Assembly (NCBI GenBank): GCA_037447655.1
Contig: JBBHKE010002445.1
Location: forward strand, 216,020-280,019
Reading direction: 5' to 3'
Source: Zygnema cylindricum
Lineage: Eukaryota; Streptophyta; Zygnematophyceae; Zygnematales; Zygnemataceae
Length of the DNA stretch: 64,000 bases
In this document: one piece after another, positions 45,064 to 57,968 of the stretch
Layout of the letters: each line of letters begins with the position of its first letter
Numbering within the stretch: position 1 is the stretch's first letter
Translations under genes and position numbers: made by a program
Notes under the pieces: model-generated
Databases searched by the model: none
The model's input: the letters and a program-made list of their open reading frames with translations, nothing else
Told to the model about the DNA's origin: nothing

Positions 45064-45916
45064 TAGTGTTGGGTATCGAGGACCTTTTGCCGATATTCAA
45101 TATATATCGAATTCAGGTACCCGATATTAGATATATCGCTTCAGTATATCGAAAATCATAAAACCGCGATATATTTTCAATATAATACCGATATATCGTA
45201 TCGACTATATATCGAGGCATTAAAAACAAAAAAAAATGAAAATTTTCACAGGTCTCCAAAGTCACGTGCCTTCGGACAAGGTGACCGTAAAATCTTTGCC
45301 GAAATGAAATACGGTTTTTTCCTGAAAGTCAGCAGAGTGAAGGAGATCTCTGAGGTACATTGACGCGGTACACTTGCGAAGTACACGTACATAATACGCA
45401 AGTACGGATTTCCATACGAAAATGGTCGGTTTTCAAATCTTTGACGATTTTAAAGATATGATCGTCAACTTATAAGGAACCACTCAAATCAGAACACGTA
45501 TGTAAAAACTTGTTTGCAGACGATACGCGATGTAACCGAAGCCTCTGTAATGCATAAATTTTGCTGTCCGTACTATTACAGAGACCTCCTGATATAACCA
45601 TACCCCAAATAAGTAAATATATGAATTACAGAATTAGTACTTTTTTGTCGGTTACATTTTGCGGCGTCTACCTTTAAGTCACGGAACGAAAATCACGTCG
45701 TACGTGGCGTATCAGACAATTTGTCTTTTTCGCTAAAATTACATATTATATAGAAATATAAAATATTAAATTTAAAAAATACTATATATCGCGATATATA
45801 TCGCGATGGTTTTATGTTGGTTTCGGTACGATATATCGATGATTCTGCTGGATCGATATTCGATATATTGAATATCGAAATTATCGCGATATGAATTTAA
45901 CCGATACCCAACACTA
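45064..45916. mobile_element. Non-autonomous hAT-type element with 8-bp target duplication
   Basis: The terminal inverted repeats are TAGTGTTGGGTATCG and its exact complement. ATTATAGC flanks both sides exactly (45056-45063 and 45917-45924), the 8-bp duplication typical of hAT insertions. The interior is full of short palindromes such as CGATATATATCG and has no transposase frame. The element sits about 150 bp upstream of the GST start codon. Confidence 0.88.
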
Positions 45917-46408
45917 ATTATAGCCTTTATTATTTTCGCCTCCTTGTACCCTCTAGATATATCCGTACATATTTCCTGTGTGTCAAGTACGAAAAAGTAC
46001 AAGAGGCGCACATTACAATGAAAATCGAGGGTGAATTTTCTCAATTTATGATGCGAGGCCTAGAAAGACAAAACCGTCAAGATTCAAGGAACCTTTTGTC
46101 GGTGTTGACGGTTTTGACGAATCGCGCTTAGGAATGTAAACATGCCACGTCAAATATAAAACACTATAAAAATCATTCCACGATAAGGTATGAGGTTGTC
46201 CGCACTGTTAAGTTTAGAAAGTTTAATCTCGAATTTGTCGTTTTTAGCACAATTGGCGTCTACGTTCAAACCGACAAAGTTTCATAGTTCGATTTTGAAA
46301 TTTACGCCTCCTGTAATTTTGTGTACGTAGCGCACAAGAAATCTGTACAATTACGTAAATAATTAAATACGTTACAAAGAGGCGAAAACAAGAGGCGAAA
46401 GTACAGTA

Positions 46409-46973
46409 CACCGCCAATCGTTATTAGCGTATAAGTTTCTTTCGCGTACATGAAAAAATACCGTGGTTTACGCTACAGTAATTAAGAATTTGAAAATTTT
46501 GAAAAAAAACATACATTTTAATTGTTTAATAATTCTAATTTGGGTCTTTGAAAAAAATAAATGTCGGTCGCAAACATGCTTACACTAATATAGGTATTCG
46601 TACAAAATCTGACATATCGTACACAAATCGTACGTTCACACTGTCGAAACGTGGTTCCTGGACGAATATGTGCGAACGTGATATTTGACAACCCGATTAG
46701 AACCCCTTTTAAGAGCGCACATTCTCATGCGTCCGCGGCTACTAAAACTAATTAATTATACTTTTTCACTTAAAAAGGTACAATTTTGTACGGTCTGACA
46801 CTGTTCATACACCACACTATTTGACTGATGGCGTTTTTCCATTTTGTACGGTACTAAAAAATAAACCCTAAATAGAGTAAAGAAAAAAATAGAATGAACT
46901 ACGCTAATGGAGAATAAATAAAAAAAAAGCGGGACGGAAATAGCGTACACAACGCTAATAACGATTGGCGGTG
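46409..46973. mobile_element. CACYGC miniature element with long inverted repeats (copy c)
   Basis: Both ends carry CACCGCCAATCGTTATTAGCG or its complement, flanked by TA. The match extends outward through GTACAGTA on both sides, so the inverted repeat is 29 bases counting the flanks. It has no transposase. Confidence 0.75.
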
Positions 46974-47802
46974 TACTGTACTCTACAGTACACTGTAGCT
47001 TCGACCAATTGAAAACTATTTTCGTGCGATATTTTATGCGGATTCCGCAGGTTTCTCGTAGTGGAAATTTCATGCGGACGCAAGAAATTAGCCGCACGAT
47101 ATTTCCTTAGGCTGTAGTCTTGGGGTGATGTTCCATCGAGTCAGTTCTGTCACGAACAGACGTTACATCGGTCAGCTAACAGTAAAACTGTAAGCTGCCC
47201 ACGGTACTGTAATTTTCGTTGTACTGTACGAGTTCTAGTACGGTATACTGCTTTCATGCGATTTGTAGAAATAAGTCAAATAACTCAAATAACTGAAATA
47301 ACCTTCATACTGGACGAAATAATCAAATAATGACAAACAAGCCGGGACATATATAATCTGCACAGACTGTCGACCAGGTTAACGCAAATACCCGGATGGT
47401 ATACCTGATAACAACAATACAGCATTCTCTCTACATGACGTAGGTACCGCAAATTAACAAACGATCACCGGGTAACAAGAGCCGTCGATGGTTATAAAAC
47501 ATGACATAATTTGACAATCGAATTGCTGACTGGCCTAAACTTGTGTCATCATTCTATGATCAACACTGGAACAATTCACACGCTCAGGTGGGACAGCTAT
47601 TAAAGAACTCTTCCTTTGACATCTGTCAACATCACAAGCACCTGTACGAATGGTAACAACGCTGTACGTTCTGTAATCACCGGGGGCAAACCGGCAAGGT
47701 GCATTATATCGTACTTACATACTTTAGCCTTACAAATCATACAATATTACAATGTACATATGAAGTTACGAACTAATGGAGAATAAAGTACAGTACACGC
47801 TA

Positions 47803-48340
47803 CACCGCGCATAGTTATTAGTGTCAAAGTTTAAATAGTGTGGAAGTAAATATACCGTCATTGACGCTAATTAAGTTTTTTGTTTTTTTTTTATAAAGGT
47901 GTATTCTTATTTCGGCGTTTATGCTAATTTTGGAACAGCAAAAATGGAATATTCGTTGTACAATTATATACAGTAATATATGTATCCGTACAAAATAATC
48001 AATAATCGTACGCCGTCGTGAAATTTAAATATCCGTACATGTAAGACTAATTTACGTGTCAGAACAATCCCGTTTTTTTAGCGCACGATCCTACGCGTGC
48101 GCGTCTGATTTAACTCATTTGTTGTAAATTTTTCACTTGAAAAGGTACATTTGTGTACGGTCTGACATCGACCGTACACCGCACTATTTAGATATTATTG
48201 TAATTCGTCCTTTCGCTATTTTGTGCGGTACCTTAATTAACGTCAAGGAAAAATTAAAATCATGTATCCTATTTGAGGAAAAAAATCAAAATTTTAAGAA
48301 CCCAAATTAGTGTCGTTGACACTAATAACGATGCGCGGTG
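47803..48340. mobile_element. CACYGC miniature element (copy b, sister of 1887-2417)
   Basis: The left end is CACCGCGCATAGTTATTAG after TA, and the right end is CTAATAACGATGCGCGGTG before TA. The interior aligns with 1887-2417 over its whole length. Confidence 0.8.
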
Positions 48341-49139
48341 TACTTCTACCGATTTTTGAATCTTTCCAATTGACACTTGTCAGCTACTTACAATTTACTT
48401 CAGTACTGTAAAGGACCGCTGTACTACGCCAGACATGGCCTGTGGAACCCTTCCTTCCTTTTGAATCGTTGTAAGAAAGTCCGTCTGTTGCAGTTGCCCG
48501 TCGTGACCTCTATCAAGCACATTCTATGATACGGTTTGTACGACTATCTTTGCAAAGTATATAGGAGGTTTCTTGCAATGGACAGTGTTAGGATTTCAAT
48601 GGATTTGAGGATCTAGGATTGCTTCTTGCTGTTTCCCAAGGTGGAATTTGTAACCATAAAAATATGCATTGTATGATGATTTATTGCAGCTGTTTTTTTT
48701 TAAAAGAAGCCAGGCATGGCAATATGCTCAATTTCATGATAGTCAGGATGATGTTTTGTAGTTTGACTCTTAGGCCGCATTGTATGACAGAATACGGAGT
48801 GTACTCTAAGCTTTAAGTCCCTTCTCTGAAATTTTGTTTGCGACCAAAAGATTCTCCCGTAATAACTTGATAACGCACAGACTGGGACATTATGTCATCT
48901 AAATAGATTTATTGAACTTCAGAATGTCTCACATTTTCTAATTGCAAGAAGAATAAAGCTCTGGCATTTTGTATCGTAATCTTATTCGTATTCCAATATT
49001 ATGTCATTTCCAAAGTCGAACCAGACTGACTGACTATTCCGTGAAATTGTGCGATGCAGGCAAAATTTGTCACTTTTCTCATTTCAGTGACGGCTGGAGC
49101 TGAGCTCAAATTTTGAAAAAGGAGATACAATTTTCAGCC

Positions 49140-52100
49140 ATGGTTTGGGCTGTGGATCCTCAGATTGAAGCAGGGCTTGGAGCCATAGGTATTATTTGCT
49201 TTCTTCTACCAAAAGTGACCAAACTTTGCCCATCATTCCTTTTGTGAGAAGAGTTCAGAACTTGTTTTTAATTTACTTACAGGCAGTGAATAACTCACTT
49301 AAGATTTTTTGTTTGTTTTGCAGGTACTCTCGCGGCTGTGATGCTCTTTGCCGCCCCATAGTGAGGATCACTTCACCAAAACATTTTTTTTTCTTTTTTT
49401 TTGTATTAGTTCCATTTCTTTATGCTTTCCTGGTGAAAGTGAGAGCTCTCTGTCATAGATTCAATGTGTGAAAACAATTGAAGACACGTAAAGGGCGCTT
49501 ACTAAATGTGAATTTCACGTGAAGTATGCGTACTGTACTGGATAACAATTATAGTGTTTCCAATTGTTTTCGCACATTAAACCTATGCTCTCTATTCCCT
49601 TCCTACTGGAGGAAGTGGGTGTGGCGTTATTGCACTCGTCTGTCCATAATGTCTCAGGTTCCTCTCACAAGAAAAACCGTTGTAACCATTTGCAGTTCGA
49701 GGGGGGTGGGATGACTTTTGTTGTGATGTCTTTTAAACAGCAACACATTTCAACGTGTTATCCACAGTAACAGCACAGAGGAGTTTTCTCCATTTCCATA
49801 CATATCCACATTGCTCAATTGTTCTGTATGGGTTATATATGCTTTGCCCTTCATTACCCCCCAGAGAACATCCCCCCTGATCACCAACATCATCGGTGTT
49901 ATCTTTCAATCGGTGTATGTCACCATTTTTATCCGATATGCACGTGATAAGGCCCGAGTATGCCCACTTCCTCAACTCCCATACTTGAATTTGCCCCTGT
50001 TAATGGATTATAAATGGTAGCCACTTTTTTCAATCCTTTAAAAATGGCAGAAACAAAGTGGCACTTATCATCTCATGCAGTTAAAGTTTTATCCTATTTT
50101 TTTTTTTACTTTCCACCGGCATCGCGAGCTAGCTTATAAATACTGTTGAAATGACGTTCTGCAGGTGTATGTGCTTCGTCTTTTAGCGGGTTATGTGACC
50201 TTCATGGTACTCCTCATTTTTGTGGTTGGAGGTCTTCTCCCTCCTTCACTTCGCAGTCAGGCGGTTGGTTACTGTGCTCTTGTATTCACTGTGATCATGT
50301 TTGCTTCCCCACTCTCAGCACTGGTAAGATATGTCTCTTTTTCTCTTTGGTATTCATTTTTTTCCGGACGTTGACAGAGAGTATAAGGAAAGCTACAAAG
50401 TAAAGTGAAAAATGTGATCACTTCTGTCAAGCTTCACAGTCGTGTCGTATCCTTGATGTATTGAGTGTTCACAGGCATGAGGATTTTCGGACCTTTAAAA
50501 TTTAAACGTCAGGGATTACAGACTGTTTATTTATCCTTTTTCCATAAGATGTTTTAATCAATGCTTAACATTGACATCACATTTTTTTTCTTTGTCACTG
50601 TAAAAAACGGGTCAACCCTGATTGACTGTCACTTGAATTGTGAATTCATTTGTAGGGCAAGTCAGAATTATTTAGCCTTTTATTTGTGTCGTCATTTTCT
50701 TGCTGAAATATCAAGTTTTGACAGGAATTTTAGGAGCTTTTTTCGATAAAATGTCTGTCACCCTATGTTTAAACGAGTGGGGATCAGGAAAAAGCTGCTC
50801 AAACTTCAGTTTGACGTAAATTATTTTTCAGCGCCTCTCTATTTCTTTTTAATTTCAATTCAACCATTGAGGCACTTATATGGCGATCAGTCATTCAACA
50901 CAGGCAGGACTTTGATGTCAGTCTTAATCCGTGTGCCAGTTGATGAAGGCCCAAAATTCTAAAGTGCAACGAATAGAGATGATGGGCATATGCAATTAAT
51001 GAACTCTTTTCAGAAGTCGATATCGTTGTTTTGACAATACCCGAATAGCATTATCCAGTAGACAGACGGGACTTTTACGCTAAGTGTCAACAGTGTCTCC
51101 ACTGGATTTGCAGGGAACTGATACTGTACTGAGGCCAATCTAAGTTATTCTCATGTTGTTGTAAATCTAATAAGATTCGCAATTATTCCAGCGATATAAC
51201 CAGCAAGTTATGGTTTCTAATTCATATCTGGCTCAGGGCAGAGTTTTCTTATTATTTATATGAGCTGGGATTTGTTTGCTTCAGTCTGGATTGCCAGACA
51301 TAGTGGACATCGTATAGGAACCTTCAAGGAAGAGTTTTTATTCACAGACACATGACCAACTCAAATGTAACTGCACCAATCTTTGTGAATTTAACAAGTA
51401 ACCGTTTACAATTCATACTAGGCTGAGTATTATGTTCGCCCAAAAGTATAAGCTTCTCGTTATAATCTTCGGGACTGGAAATTTCACCTACATCCTCAAA
51501 GTTCTACCTTGGCTGTTGGCGCTCAAGATTTTTGTTACACCTTGAAGATTTTTTGGAAAGTGAAGCTTCTGACTTGCTTCTGGCGCTGTATGGATTAAAC
51601 AATTGCTGTACTTAAGCCCTTTTTTCCTTGTTCAAGAGCTCTGGAAAGAGAAGTCACAGTGTCGGTTGTTTCATTGGATGTTTTGTAGGCTGTGGTCCTA
51701 AAGTCCCGCAGTGTTGAATACATGCCTCTACCTTTATCCCTCATGGGCTTTGCTTGCTCGACCAGCTGGACAGTCTATGGAGCATATGTACAGGACGAAC
51801 TTATTATTGTGAGTACATCCAGATGCATTGTACTTTCAATGCACATTATGACACTTAGGGTGAAAGTTCCATTGTAACATAATGCACTATGTTACGCTGC
51901 CTGGGCATAAATGTTTAAGTCATACGACAAACGACATACGACATATGGCAGACATACGACAGCATAAGATAGTGCATTATGTGATGATGATACTTCACCC
52001 TTATTTCCTCTTCTTCTTCTCTTTTTTTTTTCTGTCTGAACTACAATTCACGAATTTTATTTGTTACATAATGTATTCCAGGAGAGGGATAGGAATCGTT

Positions 52101-53602
52101 TTGGCTGCGTTACTGTGTAACGTTTGTATTATTTCTTCATTAATTTTTTTGCATACACTCAAGTGTCTTTTCTTTGTTTTCTGGATTTCACATCCCAAAA
52201 AAATCAATTTCAGGAATATCTGACAACTTACACATTTCAAGCTATTTGTTGCGTGTCCTAGACCCTCCACTTCACTGCCCGTCGCTATTAGAGTTAATTA
52301 CTCTAATTCGAGTGCGTGTTTTTTTATCAAGAATCATAAATTAGTGTTAATAACGCTACTTAGTTGAATGCCCCATAATGAGCCACTTAGCAGAATGTAG
52401 TTGTATTGTAGATAATAATAAACTCGATTTAATGTTAATAATGACTGAATCTAATGGCCCATATAAGGTGAAGTGTGACCTGATACTCAACTTGGTTTGA
52501 TGCTGTGCAGCTCCCAAATCTGTTTGGAATGGCGCTGGGCCTCATACAATTGGTCATTTACTTTTTTATTCGGTATGGACATGCTTTCATTGACGGTCTC
52601 CTTTTAATGTATTTCCTCAAAAAGTATTTTTTGTCAGACTGGACCTCTATCACCGATCCACTTATGACTATTATTACTCTGCTGCGTTTGTGTGGCTGTT
52701 TGCTGAACTACATTATTAGATTCTGCATTAGTACCCATAAAGAGTATAATGACTGGTGAATATACAATCAATCCAATTACACTGCTCTGGTTAAAATGAT
52801 GAGCAGCTGTAATTTGGAAAAGGTCAGGTAAACTGCCTGTCGATTTTGGTGTTAAACTTTTTTCGGGCAGTTGATTTTTTTTTTCTCACTACACATTTTT
52901 CCAATTTTTAATCGTGACTGTACCATCGAAAGGTAAAACAGTTACATTTTGATTACTTGTCTCAAAAAGTAAATCCAAAGTGTTGACCTTAAATTTTAAC
53001 GTCTTTAACTGCCCAAAAAATGTTTAAGACTAATAGCAATAGCCAGTGTAGTAAGACAGATCCATGGTGGATAAGTGTAAGTCGCTTTCTTAATTTTATT
53101 ATGTAGGTGTTGTTCACGGGTTCAGTCTAATAACTGACCAAGTCTGACAATATTTGTAATGACTGGAAAGGTTTCCTGGAGTCCTTGAGATGATGAAGTT
53201 GATGACGACGATGATGAAAGTTTCACTTAAACTTGAGGAATGTGAATGGATTGAGCAGGAAGTTTCTTTAGTAAAGTATATTTATATGACTATGAAAAGG
53301 CGATTTTATGGGCGAAAACAATGTGTGAAAGACATACTAAAAAAAAGAAAGCAGAAAGCCAACTGTTTTTTGTGGAGAAAAGTTAAGAAATGCAGGACAC
53401 GGCGTTCATTCTAGCTGCATTTTTTTTCCCTCTTTGTTTGAAGGGATATCTCTGGATTTTCTATTTCTTTTCTTTCCTTGTTCTAATATGTGTGATTTTT
53501 TTATTTTTTTTCATCAGCCAACAAAGTCAGCATGGAGCGCGGAAAGTTAGTTACCAGAAATTATCCACAGACCCGGAGTTGAAAGAATCTATCGAACTTT
53601 AA
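49140..53602 (+). CDS. SWEET sugar transporter (MtN3/saliva family)
   Basis: Exons: 49140-49188, 49324-49360, 49525-49553, 49779-49957, 50165-50323, 51689-51808, 52511-52572, 53518-53602, giving 239 residues. SWEETs are seven-helix facilitators built from two three-helix MtN3 repeats and move sugars down their gradient across the plasma or vacuolar membrane. The first repeat has GTLAAVMLFAAP, EFSPFPYISTLLNCSVW and LITNIIGVIFQSVY. The second has VIMFASPLSALAVVLKSRSV, MPLPLSLMGFACSTSW and NLFGMALGLIQLVIYF. A short hydrophilic C-terminus (QQSQHGARKVSYQK) follows. Exon 2 is 37 nt, like the second exon of many plant SWEETs. The 29-nt exon 3 was inferred from phase and from PYMRTVL; it and the acceptor at 49779 (alternative 49768) are the least certain parts. 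Confidence 0.88.
52831..53048. mobile_element. CACYGC miniature element in SWEET intron 7 (copy f)
   Basis: The ends are AACTGCCTGTCGATTTTGG after TA and CTAATAGCAATAGCCAGTG before TA. The inner inverted repeats GTGTTAAAC and CGGGCAGTT resemble copy e. Confidence 0.6.
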
Positions 53603-53972
53603 CTACATCCACTGAATATTTATTCAAAGGTGAGGTCGGTCAGGAAGGAATTACTGTATTTATTTTTATTTATTCTACTGATTTTTGTCTTTTTCACTAT
53701 CCTTCGCTGTAGAGGTCATGACCAAGTTGTCTGATAGAGTTGGCACACTTAAACCAACTTTAAGTACAGTAATACTGCGAGTATTTAACTGGTACAACGT
53801 ACCAGTATTTAACTGGACCTCCAGTATTTTACTGTAGATGCAGTAATGTACCTGTACATGATACGGTTTTGTTCTTCCAATATTATTACTGAACTCAGGG
53901 ATTTAAGTATGGGAGCCCTATGAACTATTTGCCAAGCACTTCAACATAGGATTCAGTACGATTCTCCCGTAG

Positions 53973-54118
53973 GAAAATCCTGTATGAAAATATTTTGTAC
54001 ATGGGTGAAAGAAAATCCTGCAAGAAAATATGTTGTATATTTGTAAGAAAATCCTGTAAGAAAGTATGTTGTACATGAGTGTAAGAAAATCCTGTAAGAA
54101 ATTTGTTGTGTGTGGGTA
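53973..54118. repeat. 36-38-bp tandem repeat, four units
   Basis: Units beginning GAAAATCCTG start at 53973, 54011, 54047 and 54085. Each continues with TRAGAAARTATGTTGTAYAT variants. The copies differ at several bases. Confidence 0.8.
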
Positions 54119-56694
54119 TGCCTCTATACAGGGCAGTCGTCTGATCTCCATTTCTTATTTCTCGACACATTCTTTTCATTTTTATTTTAGTGACTTTTTT
54201 TTTTTATTCCCATACTTTTTGTCCTCTCGATAAAGATATAGATGGTGCGTTTTCAGGTTGGCAGGTTTATGAGGATTGCCACTGGAGATAAACTGGCAAC
54301 GAAGGCAATCGGTCATATGAGTTTCTGGTCAATAAATAAAATGCACTGAGCTCTATTTGTGAGAAGCAAATTTTCCATTTGAGCGTCATATTTAGCCTCG
54401 AAATTTGTCAACAAATGCTGTCACTGTCCTTTGGTCGTCCACTATCTGAAACCCTCCCACTTTCTTTTGTTCACTTGCCCCTTTCGTTGGCAATGAGTAC
54501 AGTTGGGACCTTTGTCCTTTTTTTTTTAATTGTAGGATATGAACTAGATCTTTAACATAAACTAGGGTTTCGTATGAAGTAGAGTTCTCTGTTTTGCTTT
54601 ACCTTGGGAAAGTCAACTGTGACAGCCGCTTTTGTTTTTCATTGGAAAGAACAAAGATGTCACAAGCTCTGGAAGTTACAGGCGGTTCATATGTAGGGAG
54701 AGAGCGAGAGAGAGAGAGAGAAAGATATGCCTGGGTCTGGAACCTCTTTGTTATTCTTCTAGCTTTTAATCTTCCTGCTTATATGTCGATTCAGGGTTTA
54801 GTAACTCCACGTGATATTTAAGTGGAAGCGTATCTTCCGGTGAGCAGTAATATTTTCAGGTACAATAGGTCTTTTGGATTTCAAGAAATAGGAAATGCAA
54901 CGAGGGGTTCCCATGCTTTAAACACATTGTTTGGTTAGGTTTTTGGAGGAGCTAGTTGATTTGACAGTAGATCAATAAAATATATTGTTTGATTCAATAT
55001 GTACAAGAAAGAGACAAAGAGCGTAGGTTTTTTGATGGAAGAGTGTGTCTGATTCTGGTGTTGAACGGTCTTGATTGTTGTGTGATTATTTTAGGTTTTC
55101 TCATATTTTCTTATTTTCCTTACGTTTTTGGCCCATTTTTTCTTTGTTTACCCTGATCCGCATCCTTTTACTGTGTTTGTGTTTCTATATTTTTAGCGTA
55201 AGGACTCTCTCGTACATAAGTCTTACCCATACTCCTTGTAGAAAACAACCCTTCATAAGAGATTGAGGAAAATGATTGTATGACATGCGATGACACCTTT
55301 TTTGCCACAAATAAAATTATGTTTTTTTTTTTAATACACATTGAATTGTTATTAGCATTAACACTTACCAGTACTGGACTTTTTTGCCCTTCGACAACAA
55401 AATAGCGACCATACTACCAACTGTTTTTTCTCGACGTCAAGTTACGTCATTCGAAACTGAATAAGAGTTAACAATGTTAACCCCACAGTAGTACTTTGTT
55501 CACTTTACTAACAATTCACAGTCTAGTCTGAAGCAGTTACCCGATCCAGGGAGGCTTGCATACTAGTAAACTGCGCTTTTTTTAACTAAAGTGAAATAAT
55601 TGTTTTCAGAAATTTGAGCCCAGGCAAGCAAAAAAAAAAAAAGTGACCATTATAGAATAAATTTGGGATTCATTGAGCAGCTTGTTCATAATAATGAAAC
55701 TCAAGCATGACCATCACTAAGAATTAGAACGTGAGTCTTTATGAGTAATGCCCTGAAACCAACTGTATTGCCCTGTGGCTACTTTGAACCGCGTCTCTAA
55801 TGCACATTACCGGGTTTTAGTGCAAGATCAAGTTGAGGAGGTGTATGTCCTCTACAATTGGCGGTGTGATGAGGATAGGCTACAAATGGCCCAAGAAAAT
55901 AACTGGGATAGCTATTTGGAACACAGGATTCCCGTTTAGAAATGCCAGGTTCCCTGATTGCTCTGAAAAGGCACTCGGACCTACACATTTGATTGGACAA
56001 TAGAGTGCACGCTAAATTTGGTGTGTGCTGCATATTAGTTGGTCTTGCACGAGGAGAAAAACATCTTTCCGCAGCAGATGTATCAAAAGACAAAATACAA
56101 TATAAAGGAAGAAAGTGGTTCGAGAAATGGCCGTCGACATTGAAATGCACCGCCGCTGTGGTAAATGCAAACTACCAAAGGCTAAATTTGACCCTTTCGG
56201 ATTTTTTGAATTAAATATATAATTAACTATTTAGTGTCTATTCAATTATCTTAATGTCCACCTTGGAGAACATACGATAATTACCATTTGCAAAGTTCAA
56301 CAAATTTTAATATTTAGGAACAAAGGTAAGGGAACAGTTAATTGTCGAAATTTCAAACTAAGTAAGACGAGACATGAGGTCATAAAAGACAATAATACTC
56401 GTTGCTAAGTCTGACAAATCTTAATATAATCTTTAGGAATAGCGATACGAGAACAGTCCATCGTCAAAGTTCCCAACTCAAGAAGGCGAGACATGAGGTC
56501 ATCAAAGACGCTCTGAGTAAACTTCCCCCGAATAAGGTCGAGGTTGAGTGACGTCACATGGGAGACACCCCATTCAGCGGCAGTTCCTCGATGTTTGTAC
56601 ACATGTCAACAAGTGATTCGCTGAACGGAATAAAGTACAAACGAAAAAGGACCGAATGACCTAACGGACGAACCAAACGAACTGACGGCCGAAT

Positions 56695-56979
56695 TTGGAA
56701 AAAGAAGAAGAAGAAAAAATGAAGAAGAAAGAAGAAAAAAAGAAGAAGAAAGAAGAAAAAAAGGGGGAGGGGGAGGGGGGGGAGGGGGAGGGGGAGGGGG
56801 AGGGGGGGAGGGGGAGGGGGGAGGGGGAGGGGGAGGGGGGAGGGGGAGGGGGGAGGGGGAGGGGGAGGGGGAGGGGGAGGGGGGAGGGGGAGGGGGAGGG
56901 GGAGAGGGAGGGGGAGAGGGGAGGGGGAGAGGGAGGGGGGAGAGGGAGGGAGAGGGAGGGAGAGGGGAGGGAGAGGGAC
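56695..56979. repeat. Long polypurine tract (GAA then GGGGGA)
   Basis: About 280 bases of the plus strand are almost pure purine: GAAGAA units, then (G5-6A)n. It is followed by a CT-rich stretch to about 57085. The open frames in it are low-complexity artefacts. Confidence 0.95.
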
Positions 56980-57145
56980 CATAGTGGTTTGGCCCCTCTC
57001 CCTCCGCCCTTTCCTGCCTCCCTCCTCCCCATCCCTCCCACCCCCTTACTCACCTTCGCTCCCCCTGTCCATTCCCCTCCCTTCCGAACAAACAAATGTC
57101 GACCTTTCAAATAGATGAACACCAAGACAAGAGCCCTCTGCCCCC

Positions 57146-57146
<1 letters not shown>

Positions 57147-57179
<33 letters not shown>
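57147..57179. repeat. Poly-C run of 33 bases
   Basis: An uninterrupted C33 is followed by a T and further C-rich blocks to about 57215. The exact length is likely to be unreliable in any assembly. Confidence 0.9.
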
Positions 57180-57182
<3 letters not shown>

Positions 57183-57968
57183 CCCCCCCCCTCCTCCCCC
57201 TCCCCCCCCCCCTCCTTATTTCCCCTCGGCCAGCAAACAACCCCCCTGCCAAAAAGAACTCTTCTAGGGCGACTCGTTCTTTGAGGTCGAGGTTGACCGC
57301 GTGACGTCACACAGCTTGGATGACGTCACGTGCAGCCGCGTGTCGGAGAAGCAGGGAAGGGAGCGAATGCGGCGACCAAAGAAGAAGAAGAGAGGCGAGT
57401 GCGAGGACTGAGGAAGAAGAGAGAGGGAGCTTTTTTTCCGATTTAGGGTTCCGCTCTATGGAGGCAGTCTCTTTTTTTTCTTTTGTTACTTGCCTTGTTC
57501 GTCTTCTATTCCATGTAGAATGTGACGTGACTGCGACGTGACTCAAGAGGGAACGATGACGCCAAAAATTAATGACAAAAAGTACAAAAAGCTGCTTTGA
57601 TGGCATGGAGGGGATGACGTGGCCCTCAAAATCAAAGGTGTTATTCATCTGCGTAGTCCACAGTATTTCGTACTGCGGATTCCGTGATAGGCAGCTGTAT
57701 AAGCACTGTAAAGGGACGTTACTGTACTGGTCAGTTTCCATAAATCTACAGTAATTTTTGCAGTTTTCACAGTTCTATGTAAGATAGAGCAGTAAGCAGT
57801 AAAACCAGTAACTGTGCGCGTGTAATAAGGTATTTTTTTTTTTAAATACTGTAGAGTGGAAAGTTTGAAGTTTAAACTTTAAAAAGTTCACACTGTTGTG
57901 TCTCTTTCATCCACATCCATCATCAAATCCTCATCAAGGCAGCCTCGTTTGCTGACGCGTGGCTCTTC

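Larger units (their letters stand above)
44910..49139. other. Divergent intergenic region between GST and SWEET
   Basis: The region holds the GST promoter (just above 44909), a bounded hAT-type element and two CACYGC elements, listed separately. I see no gene. The last 750 bases before the SWEET ATG are free of obvious repeats. Confidence 0.55.
53603..57968. other. Intergenic region between SWEET and VIR3-like gene
   Basis: No convincing gene is seen. It contains a 36-38-bp tandem repeat (53973-54118), a GA run near 54702-54722, and the purine/pyrimidine tracts at 56695-57215. The last 300 bases before the VIR3-like ATG hold the probable promoter, with no clear TATA box. Confidence 0.5.

Noticed and set aside
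49564-49620. The words PSYWRKW in the SWEET intron as the missing loop after helix one.
   Set aside because: No acceptor lies just upstream and the longer exon needed would add an unrelated stretch; the 29-nt exon at 49525 fits phase and position better.
56554-57310. Overlapping open frames on both strands coding for Pro/Ser or Gly/Glu/Arg runs.
   Set aside because: They lie in purine and pyrimidine tracts; the frames are low-complexity artefacts without domains.
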